A DNA stretch of 64,000 nt from Seonamhaeicola sp. (GCF_028281565.1 NZ_JANQJQ010000011.1:88358-152357), one strand, 5' to 3'. Positions 35,676 to 45,112 are shown, numbered from the stretch's first letter. Made by a program: numbers and translations. Notes: generated by a model not told the origin, from the letters alone.

Positions 35676-35707
35676 AATGAATAGGGAGAAAATCCTCCCT
35701 ATTCATT
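35676..35707 (-). terminator. Hairpin between susD and the GDPD gene (locus 1)
   Basis: AATGAATAGGGAG (35676-35688) and CTCCCTATTCATT (35695-35707) form a 13-bp perfect stem with a 6-base loop, 37 bases beyond the susD stop. No T-run follows on the minus strand, so it is more likely an mRNA-stability or attenuation hairpin than a full terminator. Locus 2 has one in the same place. Confidence 0.6.
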
Positions 35708-35743
35708 TCAAACTAAACTCAAAAAAATAAACTACTTTTTTAA

Positions 35744-37150
35744 TTAATACCCTGCATTTTGAGTAATTGCAGGATCTGTATCAAGCTGACTTTGAGGAAC
35801 AGGTAAAATAAGGTTATCGGCATCAATGGTCACATTAATATTATTAGCTGCAAACCATGCGTTCATTGTTTGTATGGCTTTTCCTGTTCTTTTCAAATCA
35901 AACCAGCGATGGCCTTCTCCAATAAATTCAAACCTTCTTTCCATTTCTATGGCATCTCTCAGGTCACTTTGTGTAGTGGCTGTAGTATTGGCAAGCCCTG
36001 CTCTATTTCTAACCATATTAAGATATTGAGCAGGATTGGCTTCTCCTGTTTCATTTAATGCCTCGGCATATTTTAACAATACATCCGCATACCTGATAAC
36101 AATATGGTCATTACCACCATCATCGGGGCCTGTACCGGACACCTCATATTTTAATGAAAAATAAAAGGGATTGGCCGCGGCATCTATACCCACATAATCA
36201 TCTTTTCGGGTGTCACCGGATTCAAAAAGTGCAACAAATTCTGCAGACGGTAAATTATGCCCCTTTGCATTTGCCGTAGTTCCGGATGGCCTAAATTGTG
36301 ATGCTGCGGGTTCCCCTTCATTATTGCCATCAACCCCACTAGCAAATTGCACTTCAAATAATATTTCTGAATTTCCTTCATTAGCAATACCAAAAATATC
36401 TGACGTTGTTGGCATTAAACTATACGCTCCGGAATTAACAACGGCAGCAAGATTAGTTACAGCATCACTATATTTACCCTGGTTCATTTGTACATCGGCC
36501 AGTAAAGCCTGTGCCGCTCCTTTAGCCGGTCTTCCTGCAGATTTACCGGTTGGCAAGTTTTGTACAGCATCGCTTAAATCTGATTCAATTTGAGAATATA
36601 CAGTCGCTGCCGGAGTCCGTCCTTGACCAAAATAGTCCGAAGGATTGGTCGTCTCTTCAAGCGTTAATGGAACATCTCCATACAATCTTACAAGATTGAA
36701 GTACAATAAGCCCCTTAAAAATTGCATCTCACCAATTCTATTGGTCTTAACAGCACTATTGTCGTATTCTATATCGTTAATTCTATTAAGAACAATATTA
36801 ATTCTTTGGATGCCTTCATAGGATTCCCTCCAAATATCACCTACTAAATCATTTATAGGGTTAGTTGAAAAGTCATCCAGCTGACCAAAACGCCCCCCAT
36901 CATTGGCTGCAATTTCTTCAAAAGTATCTTCTCCCGGTATTTCCCCTACTCCAATTAAATCAAGACCGTAAAGCCCCCCATTCTGAAGTTGGGCATAAGC
37001 TCCGGTTATAGCACTTTCAATTTCTTGCTCCGTGGAATAAAAATTACTAGCTGACTTTTGGGTTATTGGATCTATGTCTAATTTATGCGAGCAAGCGGTT
37101 AAAACCAGCAATATTATGGTTATATATATAATATTTTGTTTGATATTCAT
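35744..37150 (-). CDS. SusD/RagB-family outer-membrane lipoprotein (locus 1)
   Basis: 468 residues with lipoprotein signal TIILLVLTAC before Cys at about 20. The SusD plan is seen: DPITQKSASNFYSTEQEIES near residue 27, helical TPR region around MQFLRGLLYFNLVRLYGDVP near 148-167, and the C-terminal HRWFDLKRTGKA near 415 with ILPVPQSQLDTDP at the end. It lids the SusC barrel and captures ligand at the cell surface. The start is 21 bases after susC. No polysaccharide hydrolase is nearby, so the ligand need not be a glycan. Confidence 0.95.
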   Translation of the reverse strand: MNIKQNIIYITIILLVLTACSHKLDIDPITQKSASNFYSTEQEIESAITGAYAQLQNGGLYGLDLIGVGEIPGEDTFEEIAANDGGRFGQLDDFSTNPINDLVGDIWRESYEGIQRINIVLNRINDIEYDNSAVKTNRIGEMQFLRGLLYFNLVRLYGDVPLTLEETTNPSDYFGQGRTPAATVYSQIESDLSDAVQNLPTGKSAGRPAKGAAQALLADVQMNQGKYSDAVTNLAAVVNSGAYSLMPTTSDIFGIANEGNSEILFEVQFASGVDGNNEGEPAASQFRPSGTTANAKGHNLPSAEFVALFESGDTRKDDYVGIDAAANPFYFSLKYEVSGTGPDDGGNDHIVIRYADVLLKYAEALNETGEANPAQYLNMVRNRAGLANTTATTQSDLRDAIEMERRFEFIGEGHRWFDLKRTGKAIQTMNAWFAANNINVTIDADNLILPVPQSQLDTDPAITQNAGY

Positions 37151-37171
37151 TTTAGTATTTTTTTTAATTAA

Positions 37172-40100
37172 TTAAAATTTAATATCTATTCCTACGGCCA
37201 TAAACCGAGTCAATGGACTTGCAGAATGGACATAACCACGACCTAACGTTTGTCTTTCATTTGATCTTGTATCTACACCATCAGCATTATAGCCTCTGTA
37301 CTTAGTGATATTAAACAGGTTGTTTCCTGTAAAATACAATCTCAAATTATCAATACTCAACCTATCTGTTATGTTTTTAGGCAATGTATACCCAAGCTGC
37401 AGGCTTCTCAATCTAAAGTAGTCTCCATCTAATACGGAAAGGCTCGACTTTCTGGTAATTCTTCCGGCAGATGAGAAACTGGAAAAATCCGGCCTCCTAA
37501 AGAACCCATCCGGATTTCTGTCATTGTAATAATTATCAAAGTAATATTGAGAGGGCACGAAGAAACCTTCACCGCTTTCTGTACGACTGATCAAATGATC
37601 GGAAACTTTTCTACCTTCAACTCCAGTGAACTGAACAGATAGATCAAAGGCCTTATAATTCAATGCAAACCCAAATCCATAAGTAAAATCCGGATTAAAA
37701 TCTCCTTGTTGTGTTCTGTCATCTGTGGTGATTCTTCCATCCCCGTTAACATCTTCCACTATAAAATCCCCGACTTCAGTTCCCGGCAATGGCGTTACGG
37801 GATCATTATCTATTTCCGACTGTGACTTATACACACCTATAACATTCAGATTGTAAAACTGAGCAACCGGATCTCCTACTTTAGTAATAAAATCGGATCC
37901 TGTAGTACTAAATATTATTTGGTCTTGCCCATTACCAAGAGCTTTTACTTTATTTGATGTATGGGAAATGTTAGCATTGAAACCAATTTTCAAATCGCCA
38001 ATATTAAAATCCCTACCGCTTAACTCAAATTCAACACCTTTATTTTCCAACTCACCAATATTTTGTAAAGATTCAGAAAAGCCAGATTGTTGGGGTACCG
38101 GAACATCCAGTAACAAATCGGTAGTATTAGAAGTATAATATTCTGCAGTAAAAGACAACTTATTTTTTAACAACCCCAAGTCTATACCGAAGTTAAAAGC
38201 TGTATTGGTTTCCCAGGATAAATCGGGATTTGGTGACGTACGTGTGTAAACTCCCGAAGTTAAAGTTCCATCTATCACATAATTATCCGGAGAAACTAAG
38301 GCCACAGAACCAAAATCCCCTATTTGGTTGTTACCGGTCTGACCAAAACTTGCCCTAAGTTTTGCATAATTGATCAGTTTATCTTCAGGAAAGAAAGATT
38401 CATTGCTAATAACCCAACCCGCAGATGCTGAGGCAAAGTTTCCATACTTTGTATTAGCGCCAAAACGCGATGAACCGTCCCTTCTTATCGATGCTGAAAT
38501 AAAGTACTTATTGTCAAAATCATATTGCAAACGAGAAAAATAGGATTCCAAAGCCCATTTACTACTTGTAGAGGTGGCGTTAATGGTTGTGGCTCCGCTG
38601 ACATTTCTTATGTTATTATCGGCAAAGTCGCTGCTTTCTAAGTCCGTAAAGTTCCTAAATTCCTGCTGATAGCTATACCCTAACAATACATCGAATGTAT
38701 GTGACCGGAATGTTTTCTTATAGCTTAAAAGATTTTCAATAATATAGTTTTCTCTTTTGCTATCGTATTTTGCGCCCAACGTTTGGTTGTTGGCTACCGG
38801 TGTTCTATAATTACCAAAAGTAGAGGGTGCAAAGAATTCTTCTACCCCGGAGTTATAATCCCCTCCAAAGGACGTTTTGAACTTAAGGTCGTTAATAGGC
38901 TCAATTTCTACAAATGCATTTCCAAATAACCTAAATTCCTTTCTGGTAAAATCAGATAATAATACCTGAGCTATGGTGTTTTCGGAAATTGGACCATCCC
39001 AGTTTAGGTTATTGTCATCTAATTGAACAGCAATAGCCAATGAACCATCAGGGTTATAAACAGGATAATAGGGCTGCATTAATGTAATTGAAAATGCGGG
39101 ATCTGCTTGTTCTCCTCTTCCCAAACGGGTTTGTGACCAACCTCTGTTACCTGTTGGGTTAATATCTGCCATTGAGGTATTTACGCTTATACCAAACTTT
39201 ATACGATCACTAATCTGCGAATTGAAGCGGATATTATTAGTATATCTTTTATAATCTGAATCAATTATGATATTCTCCTGGTCTAAATACCCTAGTGAGA
39301 CAGAGAAACTACTCTTTTCGTCTCCACCGCTAACATTGATATAATGATTTTGTTGAAACGCATCCCTAAAAACGGCGTCGGCCCAATCGGTGTTAGTAAG
39401 CCCGGGGGTACCATCGATGTATCCTTGAAGATAGGTTGGTATCCTACTTCTTTTTCCTCCACCATTAGCGTCTCTTGTAGCGTTATCATCCGTTATACTT
39501 CTTCCCGCTCCACCGGATATATAGCCAAAATTGCGGGCATCAAAATCGAACAGTGCAGTATCATATGCGTCGGCCAATTCAAATTTATCTATCCGGCTCT
39601 GAACACCAACATAGCCATTATAATTAATCTTAAGTTTCCCTTGATTCCTGCTTCCTTTCTTTGTAGTAATTAAAATTACCCCATTGGATGCCCTGGAACC
39701 ATAAATGGCTGCTGAAGCCGCATCTTTAAGAATATTAATAGTTTCAATATCATTGGTATTTACCGAACTTAATGACGACCCTTCACTTAATGGATTTCCA
39801 TCTACAACAATTAATGGATTGGTACCTGCTGTTAATGTGCTGAGACCCCTTATTTGAATTACAGAATTGTCCCCGGGGTTTTTACCTTCACTTAATATTT
39901 GAACCCCTGAAATAGTACCGGATAAGGCCTGTTCAAAATTTGCAGATGAGTAGGTGTTCAATTTCTCATTATCGATTTTTGAAACGGAACCGTTGAACTT
40001 TTCTTTGGTACTTGTACCGTACCCTACCACAACTACCTCAGCCAGTTTAGCTGCATCTTCCTGCAAGGTTATGGTTAATTCGGTTTGGCCCGCTAAAGCA

Positions 40101-40675
40101 ATCTCTTGCGTTAAAAACCCTATATATGACACTACTATCACAGCATTTTCGTTAGCTAACTCTAAAGAAAAATTACCATCAAAATCGGTCTGAGTACCAT
40201 TTGTGGTACCCTTTTCTACAATGTTAGCTCCGGGTAAAGGTTGGCCGTTTTGGTCTACGACAATACCAGAGACCTGAAACCCTTGTTCCTTAATGACTAT
40301 TTCTTTCGTTCTGTCTTCAATAAAAATATCCATATTAGGGGTTACCGTAACATCAAAATCGCCTTTCGACAAACTCCGTTTCAACAATTTATTTGTACTT
40401 ATCATTCCCTTTTTTACTTGAACTTTCGGGAAATTGTCAAACAAACCTTTCTCATAAAAGAACGTGTAATCTGTTTGATCCATAATTAGCAAGAAGACCT
40501 CATCTACTGTTAATGTGTTATTCTCCTTGATTTGAATTTTGGAATTTTGAGATATAACATTATCAGTTGACAATCCAAATATAGTAGCGCAACATAAGAA
40601 TATGAATGCTCTCATAATGTAAATCAAAGGCCTTTTTCTAAGTATAAAACAGGCACTAGTTAATTTAATTTTCAT
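37172..40675 (-). CDS. SusC/RagA TonB-dependent receptor with STN signalling domain (locus 1)
   Basis: 1167 residues. An N-terminal signal region (to about 43) is followed by an STN domain (about 50-110, LTVDEVFLLIMDQTDYTFFY), a carboxypeptidase-regulatory-like beta sandwich (about 128-205), a TonB box region and plug from VVVGYGT near 215, then a 22-strand barrel ending in Phe (AVGIDIKF). The STN domain interacts with the FecR protein encoded upstream, so ligand binding signals to the sigma factor. It imports the locus substrate with TonB energy. The start codon region overlaps a plus-strand -7-like box. Confidence 0.95.
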   Translation of the reverse strand: MKIKLTSACFILRKRPLIYIMRAFIFLCCATIFGLSTDNVISQNSKIQIKENNTLTVDEVFLLIMDQTDYTFFYEKGLFDNFPKVQVKKGMISTNKLLKRSLSKGDFDVTVTPNMDIFIEDRTKEIVIKEQGFQVSGIVVDQNGQPLPGANIVEKGTTNGTQTDFDGNFSLELANENAVIVVSYIGFLTQEIALAGQTELTITLQEDAAKLAEVVVVGYGTSTKEKFNGSVSKIDNEKLNTYSSANFEQALSGTISGVQILSEGKNPGDNSVIQIRGLSTLTAGTNPLIVVDGNPLSEGSSLSSVNTNDIETINILKDAASAAIYGSRASNGVILITTKKGSRNQGKLKINYNGYVGVQSRIDKFELADAYDTALFDFDARNFGYISGGAGRSITDDNATRDANGGGKRSRIPTYLQGYIDGTPGLTNTDWADAVFRDAFQQNHYINVSGGDEKSSFSVSLGYLDQENIIIDSDYKRYTNNIRFNSQISDRIKFGISVNTSMADINPTGNRGWSQTRLGRGEQADPAFSITLMQPYYPVYNPDGSLAIAVQLDDNNLNWDGPISENTIAQVLLSDFTRKEFRLFGNAFVEIEPINDLKFKTSFGGDYNSGVEEFFAPSTFGNYRTPVANNQTLGAKYDSKRENYIIENLLSYKKTFRSHTFDVLLGYSYQQEFRNFTDLESSDFADNNIRNVSGATTINATSTSSKWALESYFSRLQYDFDNKYFISASIRRDGSSRFGANTKYGNFASASAGWVISNESFFPEDKLINYAKLRASFGQTGNNQIGDFGSVALVSPDNYVIDGTLTSGVYTRTSPNPDLSWETNTAFNFGIDLGLLKNKLSFTAEYYTSNTTDLLLDVPVPQQSGFSESLQNIGELENKGVEFELSGRDFNIGDLKIGFNANISHTSNKVKALGNGQDQIIFSTTGSDFITKVGDPVAQFYNLNVIGVYKSQSEIDNDPVTPLPGTEVGDFIVEDVNGDGRITTDDRTQQGDFNPDFTYGFGFALNYKAFDLSVQFTGVEGRKVSDHLISRTESGEGFFVPSQYYFDNYYNDRNPDGFFRRPDFSSFSSAGRITRKSSLSVLDGDYFRLRSLQLGYTLPKNITDRLSIDNLRLYFTGNNLFNITKYRGYNADGVDTRSNERQTLGRGYVHSASPLTRFMAVGIDIKF

Positions 40676-40687
40676 AAATTCGTGTGT

Positions 40688-40777
40688 TATTAGTTAGTTA
40701 ATATTTTAATTAATTGATAATAATTTCACAGGGGATAGAGCTTGTACTTAGCCGGTAAAACTTTATCCTCTTTTTTT
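40688..40777 (+). ncRNA. Candidate antisense RNA over the susC leader (locus 1)
   Basis: On the plus strand TAAATTCG (40675-40682, one mismatch to TAnnTTTG) overlaps the susC start codon. About 90 bases on, GGGGATAGAG (40731-40740) and CTTTATCCTC (40761-40770) pair over 10 bp (two G-U) with a 20-base loop and a T7 tract (40771-40777). There is no plus-strand gene that this terminator could serve. Locus 2 has the same arrangement. The ends are estimates; expression is unproven. Confidence 0.5.
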
Positions 40778-40863
40778 ATTTAGTTCATTGTTGTTTTTAT
40801 TCCATAGGCATTAGGTGGTTTTATTAGTTAGTATTCAATTTTATTTTTATAAACAGATTCATA

Positions 40864-42072
40864 TTACCTTAGTGTTATTGTCTTCCCATTTATTTCATAA
40901 TTATTTAATGAGGTAGATTTCATAATAGCCAGTACCTCATGAATGCTCCTGCTTTTGTTTAGTGTTCCAACAAACTGAACTGTTTCCAGCGCTTTATTTT
41001 CAAAAATCACGTCCACATCATACCATCTGGATATCACTTTCATAATGTCTTTTAATGGCATTTCTACAAAACTAAACACGCCATCTTTCCAGGATATTAC
41101 ACTTTTAACATCTACTTTGGCAACTGAAGCCGAATTGCTAATTATATCTAAACTCAATTGAAGACTTGGGGTTAAATTTTGACTTTTACCATCATAGCCA
41201 ACCTTAACCTTTCCTTCTACCAGTGTAGTGTAAATGCTGGCTTCATCCTTATAGGCCTTAATGTTAAATTCTGTACCTAAGACTTCTACTTCCTGAGATT
41301 TATTTAAAACAATAAATTTAGAACCGTTGTTTTCCGTACTTGATGACACATCAAAATAAGCCTCTCCATACACCAATTCCACCTGACGTGTTTTCCCATC
41401 TACAAAGCTTACGGGATACTTTAATTGAGATTCTGAATTCAACCAAACCTTTGTGCCATCTGACAACATTATATAAAACTGCCCGCCTCTTGGAATGGTC
41501 AGGTAATTGTAAACCAGTTCTTTTGTTTTTCTATCTCCGGCTTCATAAACAATTTGCTCCCCATTACTATTGGCATTTGAGGTTTGGAAAGACGTACCTT
41601 TTTCTAAAGGGACTTGCTCTCCATTGGCTAAAGTTAGGGTCGCTTTATCAGTACCGGGTTCTATTAAATTGGTATCAACAATACCTGGGGGTTCAATATG
41701 ATTTGTTCTGCTATTAAGCAAACTATCTTTAAAAAAGTAAGCAGTCCCTAACACACCCACAAGCACAGCAGCTGCTGCATATTTATGCCAGGGCCTGATC
41801 GACCTGATTTTCCTATCCTTCCCACTAGTGTTATTTTCTAGAGGATTCTCCAGCTTAGACACTATAGTATCCCAGGCCTTGTCGTTATCCAAAGTATTCA
41901 AAAGGCTTATTCGCCTCGTTTTTTTATAAAGAAAAAGGTATTCGGAAAATAGTTGTTTGTTATTACTGTCTTCACTTAGCCATTGACTCAATTCATTAAA
42001 TTCCGCTTCGTTAATATCATTCGACGCATATGATATAATAAGCCTTAAAATATGTGTATTTATATCCTTCAT
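40864..42072 (-). CDS. FecR-family anti-sigma factor (locus 1)
   Basis: 402 residues. A cytoplasmic N-terminal domain (about 1-85) precedes a membrane helix (about 99-115, YAAAAVLVGVLGTAYFF). The periplasmic FecR domain carries LTIPRGGQFYIMLSDGTKVW near 190, the LVYGEAYFDV strand near 230 and EVLGTEFNIKAY near 260, and ends with a C-terminal STN-like DUF4974 domain. It holds the sigma factor until the SusC STN domain signals. Residues about 90-290 are nearly identical to the locus 2 FecR, while the N-terminal 85 differ completely. Confidence 0.93.
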   Translation of the reverse strand: MKDINTHILRLIISYASNDINEAEFNELSQWLSEDSNNKQLFSEYLFLYKKTRRISLLNTLDNDKAWDTIVSKLENPLENNTSGKDRKIRSIRPWHKYAAAAVLVGVLGTAYFFKDSLLNSRTNHIEPPGIVDTNLIEPGTDKATLTLANGEQVPLEKGTSFQTSNANSNGEQIVYEAGDRKTKELVYNYLTIPRGGQFYIMLSDGTKVWLNSESQLKYPVSFVDGKTRQVELVYGEAYFDVSSSTENNGSKFIVLNKSQEVEVLGTEFNIKAYKDEASIYTTLVEGKVKVGYDGKSQNLTPSLQLSLDIISNSASVAKVDVKSVISWKDGVFSFVEMPLKDIMKVISRWYDVDVIFENKALETVQFVGTLNKSRSIHEVLAIMKSTSLNNYEINGKTITLR

Positions 42073-42170
42073 TTAAAATCCATTTCATAGCTATTTATAG
42101 CCATCTATAATATAGCTTATATTAACTATATAATGAAAGGTTAAAAATGGGTGACAAAAAAATATTTTTT

Positions 42171-42725
42171 TTAAGGCAGGAGCAAAATGACGATGACGTC
42201 TAAAGACGCACGAAGTTTTTTTAAAGCTCTTGAATAATGTGTCTTTACAGTATTTACCGAAACACCCAGCTCTTCAGCGACTTCTTTATATTTAAGGTTT
42301 TCCAAAACAATGGCCTTAAAAACCTGTTTACTCTTTTCCGGCAGCGCTTCTATTTGGGAAATCAGCTTAGTCTTTTCTTCTTCAAGAAACTCTACATCGA
42401 TTCTTTCTTCTTCAATTAACTTGTTGACCTGGTCTTCAATTTCTTCGAAACGGAACTTTGATCTTCTTTTTATGGCCTGCAAGGTGTTATTCTTAACAGA
42501 CTTAAAAAGATAAGGACTCACACTACCCTCAAGTTTCATATATAACTTTTCATCCCATATCTTAATAAACAGCTCCTGAACGATATCTTCGGCCAATTCA
42601 AAGGAATCGCAAAATTTTAAAGCATAAACGCTTAGTGGCATATAATATAAGTCAAACAGCTCCCTGTAACTTGAAGGGTTTCCAAGTTTTAGTTGTTCCA
42701 GAATCTCAACATCATTTGACACCAT
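42171..42725 (-). CDS. ECF RNA polymerase sigma factor (locus 1)
   Basis: 184 residues, Bacteroidetes SusC-linked sigma-70 type. Region 2 contains YYMPLSVYALKFCDSFELAE then DIVQELFIKIWDE near residues 47-60. Region 4 holds KYKEVAEELGVSVNTVKTHY near 147-166. It directs transcription of the downstream susCD genes once released by FecR. It ends with an unusual hydrophobic tail, VIVILLLP. The fecR start is 98 bases downstream. Confidence 0.95.
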   Translation of the reverse strand: MVSNDVEILEQLKLGNPSSYRELFDLYYMPLSVYALKFCDSFELAEDIVQELFIKIWDEKLYMKLEGSVSPYLFKSVKNNTLQAIKRRSKFRFEEIEDQVNKLIEEERIDVEFLEEEKTKLISQIEALPEKSKQVFKAIVLENLKYKEVAEELGVSVNTVKTHYSRALKKLRASLDVIVILLLP

Positions 42726-42991
42726 GACTGTTTTTAATAAATAGTAAGCTAATATACTTTAATTTGTTGATGATTTAAAAATGCGTATAAATCTATGAAA
42801 ACAAAAGCATTTAAAATTAAATAAATGTTATTAGATAATTATTTATTCATCCAATTATTGCCTGACCTTGTAAGTATGCAACCCTTTTAGATATCAGTAA
42901 AAAAGTACTATTACGGTAAACATTATGAAGATACATAATTTAACACGGTGACCTTATAAAAGCATAAATAGACAGTTAAAAAGAAGTTTTT

Positions 42992-43045
42992 TGTCAACCT
43001 GAACTTGTCTGCGCCGAACTTATTTCAGTATTTCAGGTTCTGACA
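42992..43045. repeat. Palindromic intergenic element
   Basis: TGTCAACCTGAA (42992-43003) and TTCAGGTTCTGACA (43032-43045) are inverted, with one unpaired base. This belongs to the same loose class of intergenic palindromes as 5628-5709, both built on TGTCAnnCTGAA-like arms. Confidence 0.5.
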
Positions 43046-43057
43046 ACGCTAGCAGTG

Positions 43058-43140
43058 TCCAAATGAAACTGGAAGAAAGAGGAGTTTAAAACCCTCCGAA
43101 TCCCGGTTATTTCTGGGATTTACCTCCCTTAAAAAAGGGT
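43058..43140. repeat. Interspersed intergenic repeat, copy 2
   Basis: Matches 30868-30957 through TCCAAATGAAAC, GGAAGAAAGAGGAGTTTAAA and ACCCTCCG, with scattered substitutions and a shorter 3' end. The two copies bracket uptake locus 1 in the same orientation. Confidence 0.65.
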
Positions 43141-43243
43141 TACCACTACAATTTGTAAACTCATGAAATAAAATTTACAACTGTGTAACCTATCTAAACA
43201 ACAACTATTGGAATTACATATTTAAAACATCATGTTTCATTAT

Positions 43244-45103
43244 TCAACGCTGAAAAATCTCTTTTGGAGGCAATAGTTGATTAAGTTGATTTCTCAACTG
43301 CTCACCCAATAAAGATAATCCAAATTGGTAAGAAGTGTTCATCCAACCAAAACCTTCTCTAGTTATATATTGAAAATTTGTGCCAACATTACCATACTCG
43401 GCAAATACTTTATGGGTTGCTTCAACCACATCATACTTTTCAGGAATGGTTCCATTATAATCTACTGCATTACGAGTAATCATATATAGCCATCTATATA
43501 TGAGTTCCTGAGCTTCATCATTGAAATTATAATTTAATAGTCCTTCCCAAATCATAATTTGATGAGGAGCCCACCCGAAAGGGTAATCCCATTGACGTTG
43601 AGGCCTATCTTTGGAAATATTACCTCTACTTTCTTTCGTACAAGCAACCACACCCCCCTTTTCCTTTAATAACGGTAATGCCGTTTCAACTAAAACCCTA
43701 GCCTGTTCTTTAGAGCAAACCTTCGCCCATAACGGTATTAATGTGGTGGCACCAATAAAATTGGATTTTTTCTCCTCAATAAAGTTATAATCAAAATACA
43801 TTCCCCTTGTTTCACTCCAAAGGAAGTCATTCATAAGTTCCTTTCTTTTGCTTGCCTTATTCAACCAATACTCACTTGAATATGAATAAAATTGACCTTC
43901 AAAAACTTCTATAATCAGGTAAGCAAAATCCGTTTCATACTTGTAGAGCATTGCATTTAGTTCTACCAAATTCATATTTGCGCAAACTCCTTCAATTCTA
44001 TATGAAGTATCATGTCCAGACTCTCTAACGCTTCTATCATGTACAAAATAATTATCAAGTTCATCATTGAAAATAATACCTTCACGATATCGTGATTCAT
44101 ACTCTTTTGCAGAAATCTGTAATGTCCCTGAGAACTGATTGAAGATCGCATCAAAATGTCCTTCTTCGCATTCCGGAGGGCAACCTATACCTTCTGCGTA
44201 ATATCTGTTCAGGCCATTACTAGTGAGCCTTTTCCCTTTAGCCATCCAAACTGTTTGGTATTCTTTTATAGCAGTTTTCAAATGACTTTTCAGCCAATTT
44301 TTATCCTGTGTTTCCTCAAAAACTTCTCTTATTAGGCTAGAGTATAAAGGTGGTTGCGTACGCGTTAAATAATAAGATCTATTTGCATTGAGAATCTTGC
44401 CATAATGCTCAATTTCATATTGAAAATTATCGGCCATAGCTTTTGATAAATGAACTTTATCATCCAAGATGAGACCTTTTGATTCAAAATAACTATCCCA
44501 GCCATACATCTCATTGAACCTACCTCCAGGAACTACAAATGGAACGCCTTTTAATTTTCCATTAACCTCTTCAAACTTTAACGCTAATATTCCTGGTTTG
44601 TCGTTTATCTGCTTAACATATTTAGGAGTGACTTCCTTTGGTAATCTTATTGTCTTAATAGGAAATTGCCGTTCAAGAGATTTAAAATATTTATATGCTA
44701 CATTATCTTTGTATGGCACATAGATTCTTAATGAATCTGAAGTTAATTCACTATTCTTTGAATCATGAAATAAACCCAAAATCCCATCAGCATCCATGGT
44801 TCTTGTTAACCCGCTCCAATAATAATCCCTAATCATTCTGGAAATGCGTTCCACAGGCAACTCTTCTATCTTATTGAGGTTAATCTTTGCGATTATATTA
44901 CCCTTATTTTCATGAATAATCAGCTCTTGTAAAAGGTTAGACAAGTAATATGTTCCTTTTAATACATATTGAACTCCTAAGGTTGAGTCAATAGTAAATT
45001 CCTTTGGCCCCTTGTCTTCAATTGTAATTTTTTTATCATTATCAGTGTCTTCTTGTTTTAAAAGACTCTTGACTGTATTTTTTATATCAAGTTCAAATTC
45101 CAT
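43244..45103 (-). CDS. GH37 trehalase, cytoplasmic, with EF-hand-like N-terminal loop
   Basis: 619 residues. Both trehalase signatures are complete: PGGRFNEMYGWDSYF at 192-206 and QWDYPFGWAP near 505. It hydrolyses trehalose to two glucose. There is no signal peptide, so it acts in the cytoplasm on imported trehalose. The N-terminal loop D19-T-D21-N-D23-K-K-I26-T-I-E29-D30 has the spacing of a calcium-binding EF-hand loop and resembles the regulatory calcium motif of fungal neutral trehalases. It lies nine bases after the frameshifted MFS gene and ends the locus 2 gene run. Confidence 0.93.
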   Translation of the reverse strand: MEFELDIKNTVKSLLKQEDTDNDKKITIEDKGPKEFTIDSTLGVQYVLKGTYYLSNLLQELIIHENKGNIIAKINLNKIEELPVERISRMIRDYYWSGLTRTMDADGILGLFHDSKNSELTSDSLRIYVPYKDNVAYKYFKSLERQFPIKTIRLPKEVTPKYVKQINDKPGILALKFEEVNGKLKGVPFVVPGGRFNEMYGWDSYFESKGLILDDKVHLSKAMADNFQYEIEHYGKILNANRSYYLTRTQPPLYSSLIREVFEETQDKNWLKSHLKTAIKEYQTVWMAKGKRLTSNGLNRYYAEGIGCPPECEEGHFDAIFNQFSGTLQISAKEYESRYREGIIFNDELDNYFVHDRSVRESGHDTSYRIEGVCANMNLVELNAMLYKYETDFAYLIIEVFEGQFYSYSSEYWLNKASKRKELMNDFLWSETRGMYFDYNFIEEKKSNFIGATTLIPLWAKVCSKEQARVLVETALPLLKEKGGVVACTKESRGNISKDRPQRQWDYPFGWAPHQIMIWEGLLNYNFNDEAQELIYRWLYMITRNAVDYNGTIPEKYDVVEATHKVFAEYGNVGTNFQYITREGFGWMNTSYQFGLSLLGEQLRNQLNQLLPPKEIFQR

Positions 45104-45112
45104 AATAATTGC

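Larger units (their letters stand above)
42726..43243. other. 518-base spacer between the two uptake loci
   Basis: Contains the promoter region of the locus 1 sigma gene (42726-42800), AT-rich DNA, an inverted repeat (42992-43045) and the second copy of the interspersed repeat (43058-43140). I see no gene. The end of the trehalase gene lies at 43244, with no convincing T-tailed terminator after it. Confidence 0.5.

Noticed and set aside
40731..40777. Hairpin as terminator of the fecR transcript (locus 1)
   Set aside because: On the minus strand the stem is preceded by A7 and not followed by a T-run, so it cannot be an intrinsic terminator for fecR. The T-run fits only plus-strand transcription.
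42726..43243. Possible CRISPR or integration site between the two uptake loci
   Set aside because: There are no regularly spaced repeats, cas genes, integrase or tRNA. The palindromes are single intergenic elements.
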